A DNA stretch of 5,111 nucleotides from Acidimicrobiia bacterium (GTDB lineage: Bacteria; Actinomycetota; Acidimicrobiia; Acidimicrobiales; Ilumatobacteraceae). A program made the position numbers and the translations under genes. Location: the NCBI GenBank assembly GCA_030425785.1, contig JAUHYJ010000317.1:1-5111 (forward strand), given 5' to 3'. Below are positions 1 to 4,638 of the stretch, one piece after another (position 1 is the stretch's first letter; each line of letters starts with the position of its first letter). Below the pieces are notes generated by a model that saw only the letters and a list, made by a program, of their open reading frames with translations, ran no database searches and was not told where the DNA came from.

Positions 1-2
1 GC

Positions 3-139
3 ATCCTCGCGGTCGATGTCGATTCCGGAGACACCCTGTTCTCCCGCAACGCCGAAAAGCGTTTCGTGTCCGCAGCGACGGGCGGATGCCGGTCTGGCGA
101 GCGGGCGACGCGCCGCTGGTTTTCGAGGACCGCAGATGA
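3..139 (+). pseudogene. Edge fragment, PBP4/DacB-like stretch with an apparent frame change
   Basis: From base 3 the plus strand reads ILAVDVDSGDTLFSRNAEKR, then FVSAAT, with GC-rich third positions. This resembles the N-terminal strand just before the SxxK motif of D-Ala-D-Ala carboxypeptidases of the PBP4 (DacB) family, where VDxDSGxxLFSxNA is followed by a PAS-type serine motif. Here no SxxK follows. After about base 83 the coding-like frame shifts by -1 and reads GRMPVWRAGDAPLVFEDRR to a TGA at 137-139, only 14 bases before the convergent gene's stop. One extra G in the GGG at 82-84 would join both parts into one open frame. It may therefore be a decayed gene end, a sequencing indel, or an unrelated C-terminus. 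An alternative minus-strand reading from a GTG at 157 (GTGA overlap with the neighbour's stop) is also open to the left edge but has shadow-like, Ser/Thr/Arg-rich composition. Confidence is low because only 139 bases are visible. Confidence 0.25.
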
Positions 140-153
140 CGATGTCGCGACGC

Positions 154-768
154 TCACGCCGAACGCACCTCAGCGCCCTCGTCCTCGGCTTCGCGCTGGA
201 GCTCGAGCAGCAGCTCCTGCTGCTCGATGAGCGCCGCCTCGCTGGCGCGGAGTTCGGCGCGCTTGTCGCGAAGCCGTGCCTGGGCCTCCTCGTAGTCGTC
301 GAGCGACGTCGTGCCGCTGTCGGCGGCGATCTCGGACAGCACGCCGCCGTGCAACTGCTCGGTCGGCTCTCGCAGGTCGGTGAGGATCGGGATGCCGGAC
401 GCACCGCTCGCGACGAACCGGTCGACGGCCACCGACTCGACCGCCTCACGCAACTCGTCGACCTCGATGATCAGTGCGGCGATCTCCTCTTCCAGGCGCT
501 GCTGCTCGAGCTCGAGCAGGTCGAGCCGGGACTCGGCGGCGAAGTAGTCCTCGGCCGCCTGGTTGGCGCGCTCGCGAGCAGCGATGATCTCGCGGGCGGC
601 GCGCTGCGCTGCGTCGTCGGAGGTCTCGGCGCCCGGGTCGATGCCGGTGTCCTGATCGATGGTCGTGTCGCTCGGCTCGTCGTCGGACTGTGCGAGCACT
701 GCGGGCGCAGCGGCGGTCACGGTGAGGAGCGTCAGCACCGACGCGATCAACCATTTCGCCGCTGACAT
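154..768 (-). CDS. Secreted coiled-coil protein, resembles the N-terminal coil of cell-wall hydrolases/activators
   Basis: A 204-residue protein. Residues 1-26 form a Sec signal peptide (Lys at 5, hydrophobic core 7-22, cleavage likely after AVLA), so the product should act outside the membrane. Residues 27-50 are an acidic, Ser/Thr/Asp-rich linker. Residues 52-115 form a long amphipathic helix (LLELEQQRLEEEI, Leu/Glu heptads). Residues 117-150 hold a VDRFVASG...LSEIAAD break, and residues 156-200 form a second coil. Coil-break-coil with a short hydrophobic central segment is the layout found ahead of NlpC/P60 or M23 peptidase domains in EnvC/RipA-type proteins. Here the chain stops after the second coil, so no hydrolase domain is present. 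The ATG start has no Shine-Dalgarno; a minus-strand TACGCT box at 779-784 lies 10 nt upstream, suggesting a leaderless mRNA. It is divergent from the ABC gene. A role in cell-wall remodelling is inference. Confidence 0.85.
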   Translation of the reverse strand: MSAAKWLIASVLTLLTVTAAAPAVLAQSDDEPSDTTIDQDTGIDPGAETSDDAAQRAAREIIAARERANQAAEDYFAAESRLDLLELEQQRLEEEIAALIIEVDELREAVESVAVDRFVASGASGIPILTDLREPTEQLHGGVLSEIAADSGTTSLDDYEEAQARLRDKRAELRASEAALIEQQELLLELQREAEDEGAEVRSA

Positions 769-778
769 ACGGGGCGTC

Positions 779-784
779 AGCGTA
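779..784 (-). promoter_or_regulatory. -10 box TACGCT for the coiled-coil gene
   Basis: The minus strand reads TACGCT, matching TANNNT, ending 10 nt before the ATG at 768. No purine-rich ribosome-binding site lies between them and no convincing -35 box is visible. This fits a transcript starting at or within a few bases of the start codon. Confidence 0.4.
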
Positions 785-803
785 GCGGCGGTCCCAGCGC
801 GGA

Positions 804-809
804 TACGGT
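804..809 (+). promoter_or_regulatory. -10 box TACGGT for the ABC ATPase gene
   Basis: TACGGT ends 9 nt before the ATG at 819, with no ribosome-binding site between them, which again suggests a leaderless mRNA. It faces the box at 779-784 across 19 bp, so the two divergent promoters share the whole 50-bp gap. Confidence 0.4.
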
Positions 810-818
810 GACCCGACC

Positions 819-1613
819 ATGTCCGATCACCCCGTGCTGGAGCTCGACGACGTCTCGTTCGTGCGCGACGGCCGGTCGATCGTCGACTCGGTGTCGCTGC
901 ACGTTCGTGCCGACGAGAACTGGCTCGTCCTCGGTGCGAACGGGAGCGGCAAGACGACGTTGTTGCGGATCGCCGCGATGTACGAGCATCCGAGCTCGGG
1001 TCGGGTCCGCGTCCTCGGCGAGGAACTCGGCCACACGGACGTGCGTCGCCTGCGACAGCGGGTCGGGTACGCGTCCGCCGCGCTGACCGCGGAGTTCCGA
1101 CGTGAGCTCACCGCCACCGACGTCGTGATGACGGCGAAGCACGCCGCGCTCGAGCCATGGTGGCACCGCTACGACGACGGCGACCGTGCCCGCGCTCGCG
1201 ATCGCCTCGACCGGATGGGGGTCGGGCACCTGCACGACCGAGCCCTCGGCACCCTCTCGTCCGGCGAGCAACAGCGGGTGTTCCTCGCCCGGACGCTGAT
1301 GAACGACCCTGGCGTCGTCCTGCTCGACGAGCCGTCGGCGCGCCTCGACCTCGGCGGCCGCGAGCAGCTCGTCCACGCGCTCGACGACATGGCTGCCGAC
1401 CCGGCCGCGCCACCGTTCGTCCTCATCTCCCATCACGTCGAAGAAGTGCCGCCCGGCATCACCCACGTGCTGATGCTGCGCGACGGTCGCGCCCTCGCCT
1501 CCGGACCCGTCGGTGAGCACCTCACCGCAGCGCAGCTGAGCGACTGCTTCGGGGTGCCGCTCGAACTCGAACGCCGACCGGGCGGCCGGTTCAGCGCGTG
1601 GGCGAGCCGCTGA
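819..1613 (+). CDS. Stand-alone ABC transporter ATP-binding protein, YlmA/COG1119 type
   Basis: A 264-residue single nucleotide-binding domain. Visible motifs are Walker A GANGSGKTT (39-47), ABC signature LSSGEQQR (146-153), Walker B VVLLDEP (166-172), D-loop SARLD (173-177) and H-loop SHHVEE (His205). Where most ABC ATPases carry the Q-loop glutamine the chain reads VGYASAAL (82-89), so that residue is Ala or Ser. This VSxxL-type replacement, the GEQQRVFLARTLM stretch and HHVEEVPPGITHVLMLRDG agree with the YlmA/ModF-like COG1119 family as I know it, whose members are single-domain ATPases of unclear partner. No membrane permease or binding protein is encoded nearby, so any transport role is unproven. 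The ATG at 819 starts the conserved fold at the right distance (Walker A near residue 40). The end overlaps the convergent SRPBCC gene by 23 nt. Confidence 0.93.
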   Translation: MSDHPVLELDDVSFVRDGRSIVDSVSLHVRADENWLVLGANGSGKTTLLRIAAMYEHPSSGRVRVLGEELGHTDVRRLRQRVGYASAALTAEFRRELTATDVVMTAKHAALEPWWHRYDDGDRARARDRLDRMGVGHLHDRALGTLSSGEQQRVFLARTLMNDPGVVLLDEPSARLDLGGREQLVHALDDMAADPAAPPFVLISHHVEEVPPGITHVLMLRDGRALASGPVGEHLTAAQLSDCFGVPLELERRPGGRFSAWASR

Positions 1614-2037
1614 CGAGGTCGGCCAGCCCGGCTCGGCCGCGCCGCACCTGGTCGTCGAGCACGGCGCCGAGCACGCCGGGCACCCACAGACCGCCGTCGT
1701 AGGCGAGGTGCATGACGACCTCGGTCTCGTCCGTACCGGCATGGAGCTCGACCCGCAGCGCCCACCGAGCGTGATCGCGCCCGTCGGTCTCGGCCCGCTC
1801 GAACACCGCGAGTCGATCGGGGTCGGCGTCGACGCGCACCATGCGCAGCTGCTTCGACCGGGCGAACGGCCCGACCCGGGCGCGCAGCTCGACGTCCCAC
1901 GCCGGCGGCTCGGCAGCCGGTTCTGCCGTGGCTGCGTGGACGAGCGGCAGCCAGCGGGGATACGCCGCCAGATCGTCCACGAACGGGTAGATCCGCGAGG
2001 GCGCGGCCGCGATGACGACCGATTCGGTCGAGCGCAT
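1591..2037 (-). CDS. SRPBCC-superfamily protein (polyketide cyclase/START-like fold)
   Basis: A 148-residue protein with the features of the SRPBCC helix-grip fold. It has an initial strand with the AAPSRIYPFVDDLAAYPRWLP motif (11-31), where 'v.d...yp.W.p' is the family hallmark, alternating beta-strands through 50-115, and a long C-terminal helix (GVLGAVLDDQVRRGRAGLADLV, 121-142). These proteins bind hydrophobic ligands in a cavity and many are of unknown function; no catalytic residues can be assigned. The start is the ATG at 2037, because it begins exactly at the conserved first strand and overlaps the stop of the upstream gene as TGATG. The frame is open further upstream, but that part is Arg/Pro-rich antisense of the DUF3499 coding region. 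Translation is probably coupled to the upstream gene. The 3' end overlaps the convergent ABC gene by 23 nt. Confidence 0.9.
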   Translation of the reverse strand: MRSTESVVIAAAPSRIYPFVDDLAAYPRWLPLVHAATAEPAAEPPAWDVELRARVGPFARSKQLRMVRVDADPDRLAVFERAETDGRDHARWALRVELHAGTDETEVVMHLAYDGGLWVPGVLGAVLDDQVRRGRAGLADLVSGSPTR

Positions 2038-2534
2038 CACCGGCGCGGACGATCGGTGCCGCGGAACGCGCGCGCCAGGAGCGGGCTGCGCACCTCGAGC
2101 AACCCACCGAGGTCGTCGTCGTGATCGAAGTCGGGCGCCCACGGCGATGCGGGATCGCCGTGCGGCTCGTCAGCCCCGTCGGACGCCTCGGGCGGTGCGG
2201 GCCGCTCGATCTCGCCGGTGCCGTCGATGACGAGCTGCTCGGGCCCGTCATCACCGTCGTCGACCCGTCGACGGCGCGGTCGCCGGGGCGGCGGCTCGGT
2301 CGCGGTCGTTGCGCTCCGCGGCTTGAACAGGCGCAGGGTGCCCTCGCGGCGGTCGTCGAGCGTCCAGCCGCGCGGGACGACCATGGCGTCGGCGTGGCGG
2401 CTGCACAGAACCCCCGGCTCCTCGACGGGGGTCTCGGCGAGCGGGGCGATCCAGAACAGCAGGTGCTCGGGCATCATCCCGTACGCGACGGCGCCGGTCT
2501 CGGAGCACCCCGGTCGCTCGCACAGCCTCGCCAC
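2037..2534 (-). CDS. DUF3499-like small zinc-ribbon protein with disordered tail
   Basis: 165 residues from a GTG start. The N-terminal 60 residues carry C5, C10, C44 and H47 in LCERPGC and LCSRHAD, followed by PRGW, which matches the actinobacterial DUF3499 pattern (CxxxxC ... LCxxHaxxxxxPxGW) and should bind one zinc ion. Residues 75-140 are low-complexity (Pro/Arg, then acidic), predicted disordered. A short conserved-looking element SPLLARAFRG (150-159) closes the protein. The family has no known function. GTG at 2534 was chosen because residues further upstream are Arg-rich shadow and because a minus-strand TAGATT -10 box lies 7 nt before it without a ribosome-binding site. The stop overlaps the SRPBCC start by one base, so the two genes form an operon. 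The extended tail is longer than the compact DUF3499 proteins I know. Confidence 0.85.
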   Translation of the reverse strand: MARLCERPGCSETGAVAYGMMPEHLLFWIAPLAETPVEEPGVLCSRHADAMVVPRGWTLDDRREGTLRLFKPRSATTATEPPPRRPRRRRVDDGDDGPEQLVIDGTGEIERPAPPEASDGADEPHGDPASPWAPDFDHDDDLGGLLEVRSPLLARAFRGTDRPRR

Positions 2535-2541
2535 GTGCCGG

Positions 2542-2547
2542 AATCTA
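2542..2547 (-). promoter_or_regulatory. -10 box TAGATT for the DUF3499-SRPBCC operon
   Basis: TAGATT on the minus strand ends exactly 7 nt before the GTG at 2534, placing the expected transcription start on the start codon itself. A TTGACT at 2570-2575 would be an excellent -35, but the 22-bp spacer is too long for a normal sigma-70-type promoter, so its role is uncertain. Confidence 0.45.
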
Positions 2548-2593
2548 CCGGGTGCGCGCGCAGCGTGAGAGTCAATCGTGCCGTGCCGTCGCC

Positions 2594-3043
2594 TCAGTCG
2601 GGGCGGTCGACACGCCCGGCGGCGTAGAACCTGCGCCCGGTGATCTCGTCCGGTTCGATGCGGACGACGTTGGGTTTCGGTCCGCGATGCCACGGGAAGA
2701 GCGGGAGGTCGTCGGCCTCCATCATCTCCCACATGTTCTCGACGAGGCGGGCTCGGCCCTTGACCACCACGCTCCAGGCCTCACCCGCCTCACCGTCGAA
2801 ACCGTCGACCTCGAACGCCACCGCCTTCCCGAGCACCGACGCCGCCAGCTTCGTTCCGGCACCACTCCGGAACACCACCGCGCCGTCATCGACGATGTGG
2901 TTGACGGGGAAGATGTCGGGATGGTCGCCGATGGACACCGCGAGCCGCCCGACGTCGGACCGCTGGATCAGCGTCCAGCACTCCGATTCGGACAGCTGCA
3001 CGATCTCGTCGGCAGGGTGGAGTTGGTCTCCGTCGACGGCCAT
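2594..3043 (-). CDS. Pyridoxamine 5'-phosphate oxidase-like flavin/F420-binding protein
   Basis: 149 residues with the split-barrel fold of the PNPOx-like superfamily, the small 'pyridoxamine 5'-phosphate oxidase family protein' type common in actinobacteria. Diagnostic stretches are an N-terminal helix SESECWTLIQ (18-27), GRLAVSIGDHPDIFPVNHIVD (32-52), VVFRSGAGTKL (56-66, the phosphate-contact region in flavin-binding relatives), VAFEVDGFD (75-83), WSVVVKGRARLV (90-101) and the closing RIEPDEITGRRF (128-139). Members bind FMN, FAD, F420 or haem; which one applies here cannot be read from the sequence. ATG 3043 is preferred over ATG 3079 because the conserved helix follows directly and the 12 extra residues look unrelated. 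A weak possible promoter, TTGCCG (3074-3079) and CACAAT (3049-3054) with a 19-bp spacer, lies just upstream. It is separated from the DUF3499 gene by 59 bp, so it may or may not be co-transcribed with it. Confidence 0.92.
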   Translation of the reverse strand: MAVDGDQLHPADEIVQLSESECWTLIQRSDVGRLAVSIGDHPDIFPVNHIVDDGAVVFRSGAGTKLAASVLGKAVAFEVDGFDGEAGEAWSVVVKGRARLVENMWEMMEADDLPLFPWHRGPKPNVVRIEPDEITGRRFYAAGRVDRPD

Positions 3044-3135
3044 ACCGCATTGTGCGCGCCACCGTATGGGTCTCGGCAAGGGACCGAGGTCCCGAACCGG
3101 CGCGTCCAGGCTGTCGGCCCGTCAGGTCATCGCCC

Positions 3136-3205
3136 GCGACGACGCTCCGACCGACACCGAACGACGACGCTCCGAACGACGACACCCCGAACGACGACAC
3201 CCCGG
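3136..3205. repeat. 15-bp tandem repeat, about 4.7 copies
   Basis: Consensus unit ACGACGACRCYCCGA. Copies lie at 3136-3150, a shortened 10-bp unit at 3151-3160, then 3161-3175, 3176-3190 and 3191-3205, with one to three differences between full units. The array sits between the tRNA gene and the PNPOx-like gene. It is open in several frames, because 15 is a multiple of three, but no frame has a plausible start or protein context, so it is called non-coding. Confidence 0.8.
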
Positions 3206-3239
3206 ACGACCGACCATGGGAGATCGTCGTACCGGGGTG
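3198..3239 (-). terminator. Hairpin downstream of tRNA-Val, probable terminator
   Basis: CACCCCGG (3198-3205) and CCGGGGTG (3232-3239) form a perfect 8-bp stem. It is extended inward by ACGA/TCGT and CGA/TCG with one single-base bulge on each side. On the minus strand the stem begins 5 nt after the tRNA CCA end. There is no run of U, only the mildly U-rich TCGTCGTTCG, so it is either a stem-only terminator or a 3'-processing barrier. Confidence 0.5.
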
Positions 3240-3244
3240 CTTCG

Positions 3245-3321
3245 TGGTGGGCGATATTGGACTCGAACCAACGACCCCTGCCGTGTGAAGGCAGTGCTCT
3301 AGCCATCTGAGCTAATCGCCC
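3245..3321 (-). tRNA. tRNA-Val (anticodon CAC)
   Basis: Complete cloverleaf on the minus strand. The acceptor stem GGGCGAT pairs with ATCGCCC (7 bp). The D stem is GCTC/GAGC, the anticodon stem CTGCC/GGCAG with loop TTCACAC, giving anticodon CAC for codon GTG. The variable loop has 5 nt. The T stem GTTGG/CCAAT carries loop TTCGAGT. The discriminator is A at 3248 and a CCA end is encoded at 3245-3247. The mature 5' end is at 3321. The body is 74 nt, or 77 with CCA. CAC is expected as a dedicated decoder of the GTG codons that abound in high-GC genes. Confidence 0.97.
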
Positions 3322-3333
3322 GTGCGGAGCGGA

Positions 3334-3339
3334 AGGGTA
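3334..3339 (-). promoter_or_regulatory. -10 box TACCCT for tRNA-Val
   Basis: TACCCT on the minus strand lies 12 nt upstream of the mature tRNA 5' end, which would give a 5-nt 5' leader for RNase P to remove. The expected -35 position (around 3357-3362) reads GAGTGA, a poor match. The box sits between the tRNA and the end of the septum-formation-like gene, so the tRNA can be transcribed independently. Confidence 0.5.
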
Positions 3340-3378
3340 GCACCCGCCCCGGCGGATCACTCCCGCACCAACGCCGCG

Positions 3379-3834
3379 TCACGAGCGTCCGGCGAGGGCC
3401 GCGTGGTCGCCGGTGACGTCACCGCCGCCGACGACGAGTGCCACGCAGACGAACCGTCCGTCGCGCCCGGTCCAGGTCGCCTCGGTCGGCGCGACCGGCA
3501 CCAGCCCGAACCGAGCATCGGGCTCGACGCCCGCGCATCGCGCATCGACCTCCGCGAAGAGCTCGTCGTCCGATGGGTACGGCCGGTCGCCGTCGGGGTT
3601 GAGGTCACCGACGAGGACGACCTGCGCATCGTGTGGCTCGTCGCAGTCGAACGGTTCGACCAGGGTCACCACCCCATCGTCGCCGACGGCGTCGTCGAGG
3701 GAGAAGCAGGCCCCCACGTCGAGATCGGTGACGTCGGTCCGGTCGTCGCCGGCGAGCCGCACGATCAGCGCCAGCAGCACGACCCCGACGACCACGACGG
3801 CAGCGACCGTGGCGGCGAGCAGGAGGCGCTTCAT
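3379..3834 (-). CDS. Membrane-anchored septum-formation-like protein (four-Cys extracytoplasmic domain)
   Basis: 151 residues. Residues 1-3 (MKR) and a hydrophobic run at 4-27 form one N-terminal membrane segment or uncleaved signal. The rest should lie outside the membrane. It contains LDVGACFSLDD (C43), EPFDCDEPHDAQVV (C64), DARCAGV (C100) and PTEATWTGRDGRFVCVAL (C130). VGxC...V.C..pHd.qV...C...P....W..Gdr.v.C is the pattern of the PF13845 'septum formation' family of actinobacterial envelope proteins, whose molecular role is poorly known. Four Cys suggest two disulfides. ATG 3834 is chosen because it precedes the membrane segment and overlaps the upstream J-domain stop as ATGA, so the two genes are translationally coupled. 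The frame is open further upstream, but that part is antisense-like Arg-rich sequence. Confidence 0.88.
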   Translation of the reverse strand: MKRLLLAATVAAVVVVGVVLLALIVRLAGDDRTDVTDLDVGACFSLDDAVGDDGVVTLVEPFDCDEPHDAQVVLVGDLNPDGDRPYPSDDELFAEVDARCAGVEPDARFGLVPVAPTEATWTGRDGRFVCVALVVGGGDVTGDHAALAGRS

Positions 3835-4514
3835 CCGCCGACGTCCACACAGGCCGTGCTCGACGTGAGCCGGTCCCGGTACCGCATCAGCGGGAACGGG
3901 CACTCCGCGTCGGTCGGCAGGACGAGGTCGACGACGAGCGAGTCGTCGTCCGAGCAGGCGATCTCGCGCACGTCGTTGTTGGGCTCGACCGCGACGCACG
4001 ACCCGACGCGGAGGATGCCGTCGGGCACCTCCTCGCTCGGCGGGTCGGAGAAGAACGAGCTGATCAGCACGACGCCCCCACCGACGACGGCGCAGACCGC
4101 CATCACCTTCCACGGCATGCGTGCCGGGCCACTCGGCGTCAGGACGCGTCCGACCGACTCGGCGCCGGGCGACGGCGGTGGCACGACGTCGTCCGAGCCC
4201 TCCGGGCCCGTGAACACGGTTTCGTCGGCCGCGCCGCTGCTCGCCGACCGGAGCTTCGCGTCGTACGCGCGCCGCGCCTCGGGCCGGCCGAGCACCCGAT
4301 ACGCCTCGTTCACCTCGGCCATCGAGACACCACCGTCACGGGCGCCGACGTCGGGATGGGCGCGGCGCGCCACCCGCAGGTAGGCCGCCCGGATCTGCGC
4401 ATCGGTGGCGTCCGACGTCAGGCCGAGGGTGTCGTAGTGGGTGCCGGCAGATGCAGCGATGCTGCGAATCGTACGGGCGAGGCGGCACGGCGACGACCGC
4501 CGCTGCCAGGCCAT
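3831..4514 (-). CDS. Membrane J-domain (DnaJ-like) protein with extracytoplasmic four-Cys tail
   Basis: 227 residues from ATG 4514. The J domain spans about 26-90: THYDTLGL, helix II IRAAYLRVARRA, the HPD triad at 53-55 needed to stimulate Hsp70 (DnaK) ATPase, then EVNEAYRVLGRPEARRAYDA. There is no G/F region or DnaJ zinc finger. A Gly/Ser/Pro linker (91-133) leads to one transmembrane segment (about 134-155), then a short outer domain with C173, C187, C205 and C222 (VGSCVAVE...ACSDD...AECPFP...ACVDVGG), similar in style to the domain of the next gene. The topology expected is J domain inside, Cys domain outside. The start is uncertain: GTG 4541 is in frame but lies in a terminator-like loop, ATG 4514 follows directly after its T-run, and no ATG, GTG or TTG lies closer to the J domain. 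The stop overlaps the downstream start by 4 nt. Confidence 0.88.
   Translation of the reverse strand: MAWQRRSSPCRLARTIRSIAASAGTHYDTLGLTSDATDAQIRAAYLRVARRAHPDVGARDGGVSMAEVNEAYRVLGRPEARRAYDAKLRSASSGAADETVFTGPEGSDDVVPPPSPGAESVGRVLTPSGPARMPWKVMAVCAVVGGGVVLISSFFSDPPSEEVPDGILRVGSCVAVEPNNDVREIACSDDDSLVVDLVLPTDAECPFPLMRYRDRLTSSTACVDVGG
4468..4473 (-). promoter_or_regulatory. Possible internal -10 box TACGAT before the J domain
   Basis: TACGAT fits TANNNT well but has no good -35 (TCGTCG at 17-bp spacing). It lies inside the reading frame if translation starts at 4514. A transcript from here would have no in-frame ATG, GTG or TTG before the J domain; an ATC codon lies 7 nt downstream at 4460. It could be fortuitous. 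Confidence 0.25.
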
Positions 4515-4518
4515 CCGA

Positions 4519-4568
4519 AAACAGTCGTGGCCGGAGGACACTGCCAGTCAGCGCATCCTCCGGCCACG
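4519..4568 (-). terminator. Strong hairpin with short T-run (terminator or attenuator)
   Basis: CGTGGCCGGAGGA (4556-4568 on the minus strand) is perfectly complementary over 13 bp to TCCTCCGGCCACG (4526-4538), with a 17-nt loop. On the minus strand the stem is followed by ACTGTTTTC, so the orientation as a minus-strand intrinsic terminator is supported; the plus-strand side has no T-run. It lies 218 nt after the aldehyde dehydrogenase stop and directly in front of the J-domain start at 4514. The GGAGG inside the 5' arm could be a Shine-Dalgarno that the stem sequesters. Confidence 0.65.
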
Positions 4569-4625
4569 GGGCGTGATCACGACGTTCCCGCGGATGATCG
4601 GGACCACAACCGACATCCACGCCAT
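4548..4625 (-). CDS. Possible 25-codon leader peptide or small protein
   Basis: Open frame MAWMSVVVPIIRGNVVITPR followed by GRRMR and TGA, with a GC-rich base at nearly every third position. It starts 13 nt after a TAAGAT -10 box. An in-frame ATG overlaps the -10 box (4640), and another lies at 4616. The first half is hydrophobic and the end is basic. The last codons occupy the 5' arm of the terminator hairpin and the stop lies in its loop, the arrangement expected of a leader peptide that controls termination. No Shine-Dalgarno is seen. I do not recognise a family; the frame could equally be fortuitous within a small RNA. Confidence 0.3.
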   Translation of the reverse strand: MAWMSVVVPIIRGNVVITPRGRRMR

Positions 4626-4638
4626 GAGCGCCAGCGGC

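Noticed and set aside
16..765. Long plus-strand open frame of 249 codons
   Set aside because: It is antisense to the secreted coiled-coil gene. The minus-strand product has a signal peptide and heptad repeats, while this frame gives Leu/Arg/Val-rich sequence with no motif.
777..1742. Minus-strand open frame of 321 codons across the ABC gene
   Set aside because: It is a shadow of the ABC ATPase, whose Walker A, signature, Walker B and H-loop motifs are all in the plus frame.
2570..2575. TTGACT as a -35 box for the DUF3499 operon
   Set aside because: The spacer to TAGATT is 22 bp, too long, and no other -10 lies at a proper distance. It is kept only as a remark.
3136..3205. CRISPR array
   Set aside because: The units are 15 bp and directly abutting, with no spacers and no cas genes.
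2552..3310. Plus-strand open frame of 252 codons ending in AILDSNQRPLPCEGSALAI
   Set aside because: It is antisense to the PNPOx-like gene and then runs through the tRNA. The ending is the well-known false peptide produced by translating tRNA genes.
3127..3360. Minus-strand 77-codon frame with RLAQMARALPSHGRGRWFES and VVVRG repeats
   Set aside because: It is the translation of tRNA-Val and the 15-bp tandem repeat; a common mis-annotation, not a protein.
3322..4383. Plus-strand open frame of 353 codons
   Set aside because: It is antisense to the J-domain and septum-formation-like genes, which have clear motifs and a 4-nt coupled overlap.
4572..4581. CGTGATCACG palindrome
   Set aside because: A 10-bp dyad within the putative short ORF; short enough to be chance in this sequence and with no positional support.
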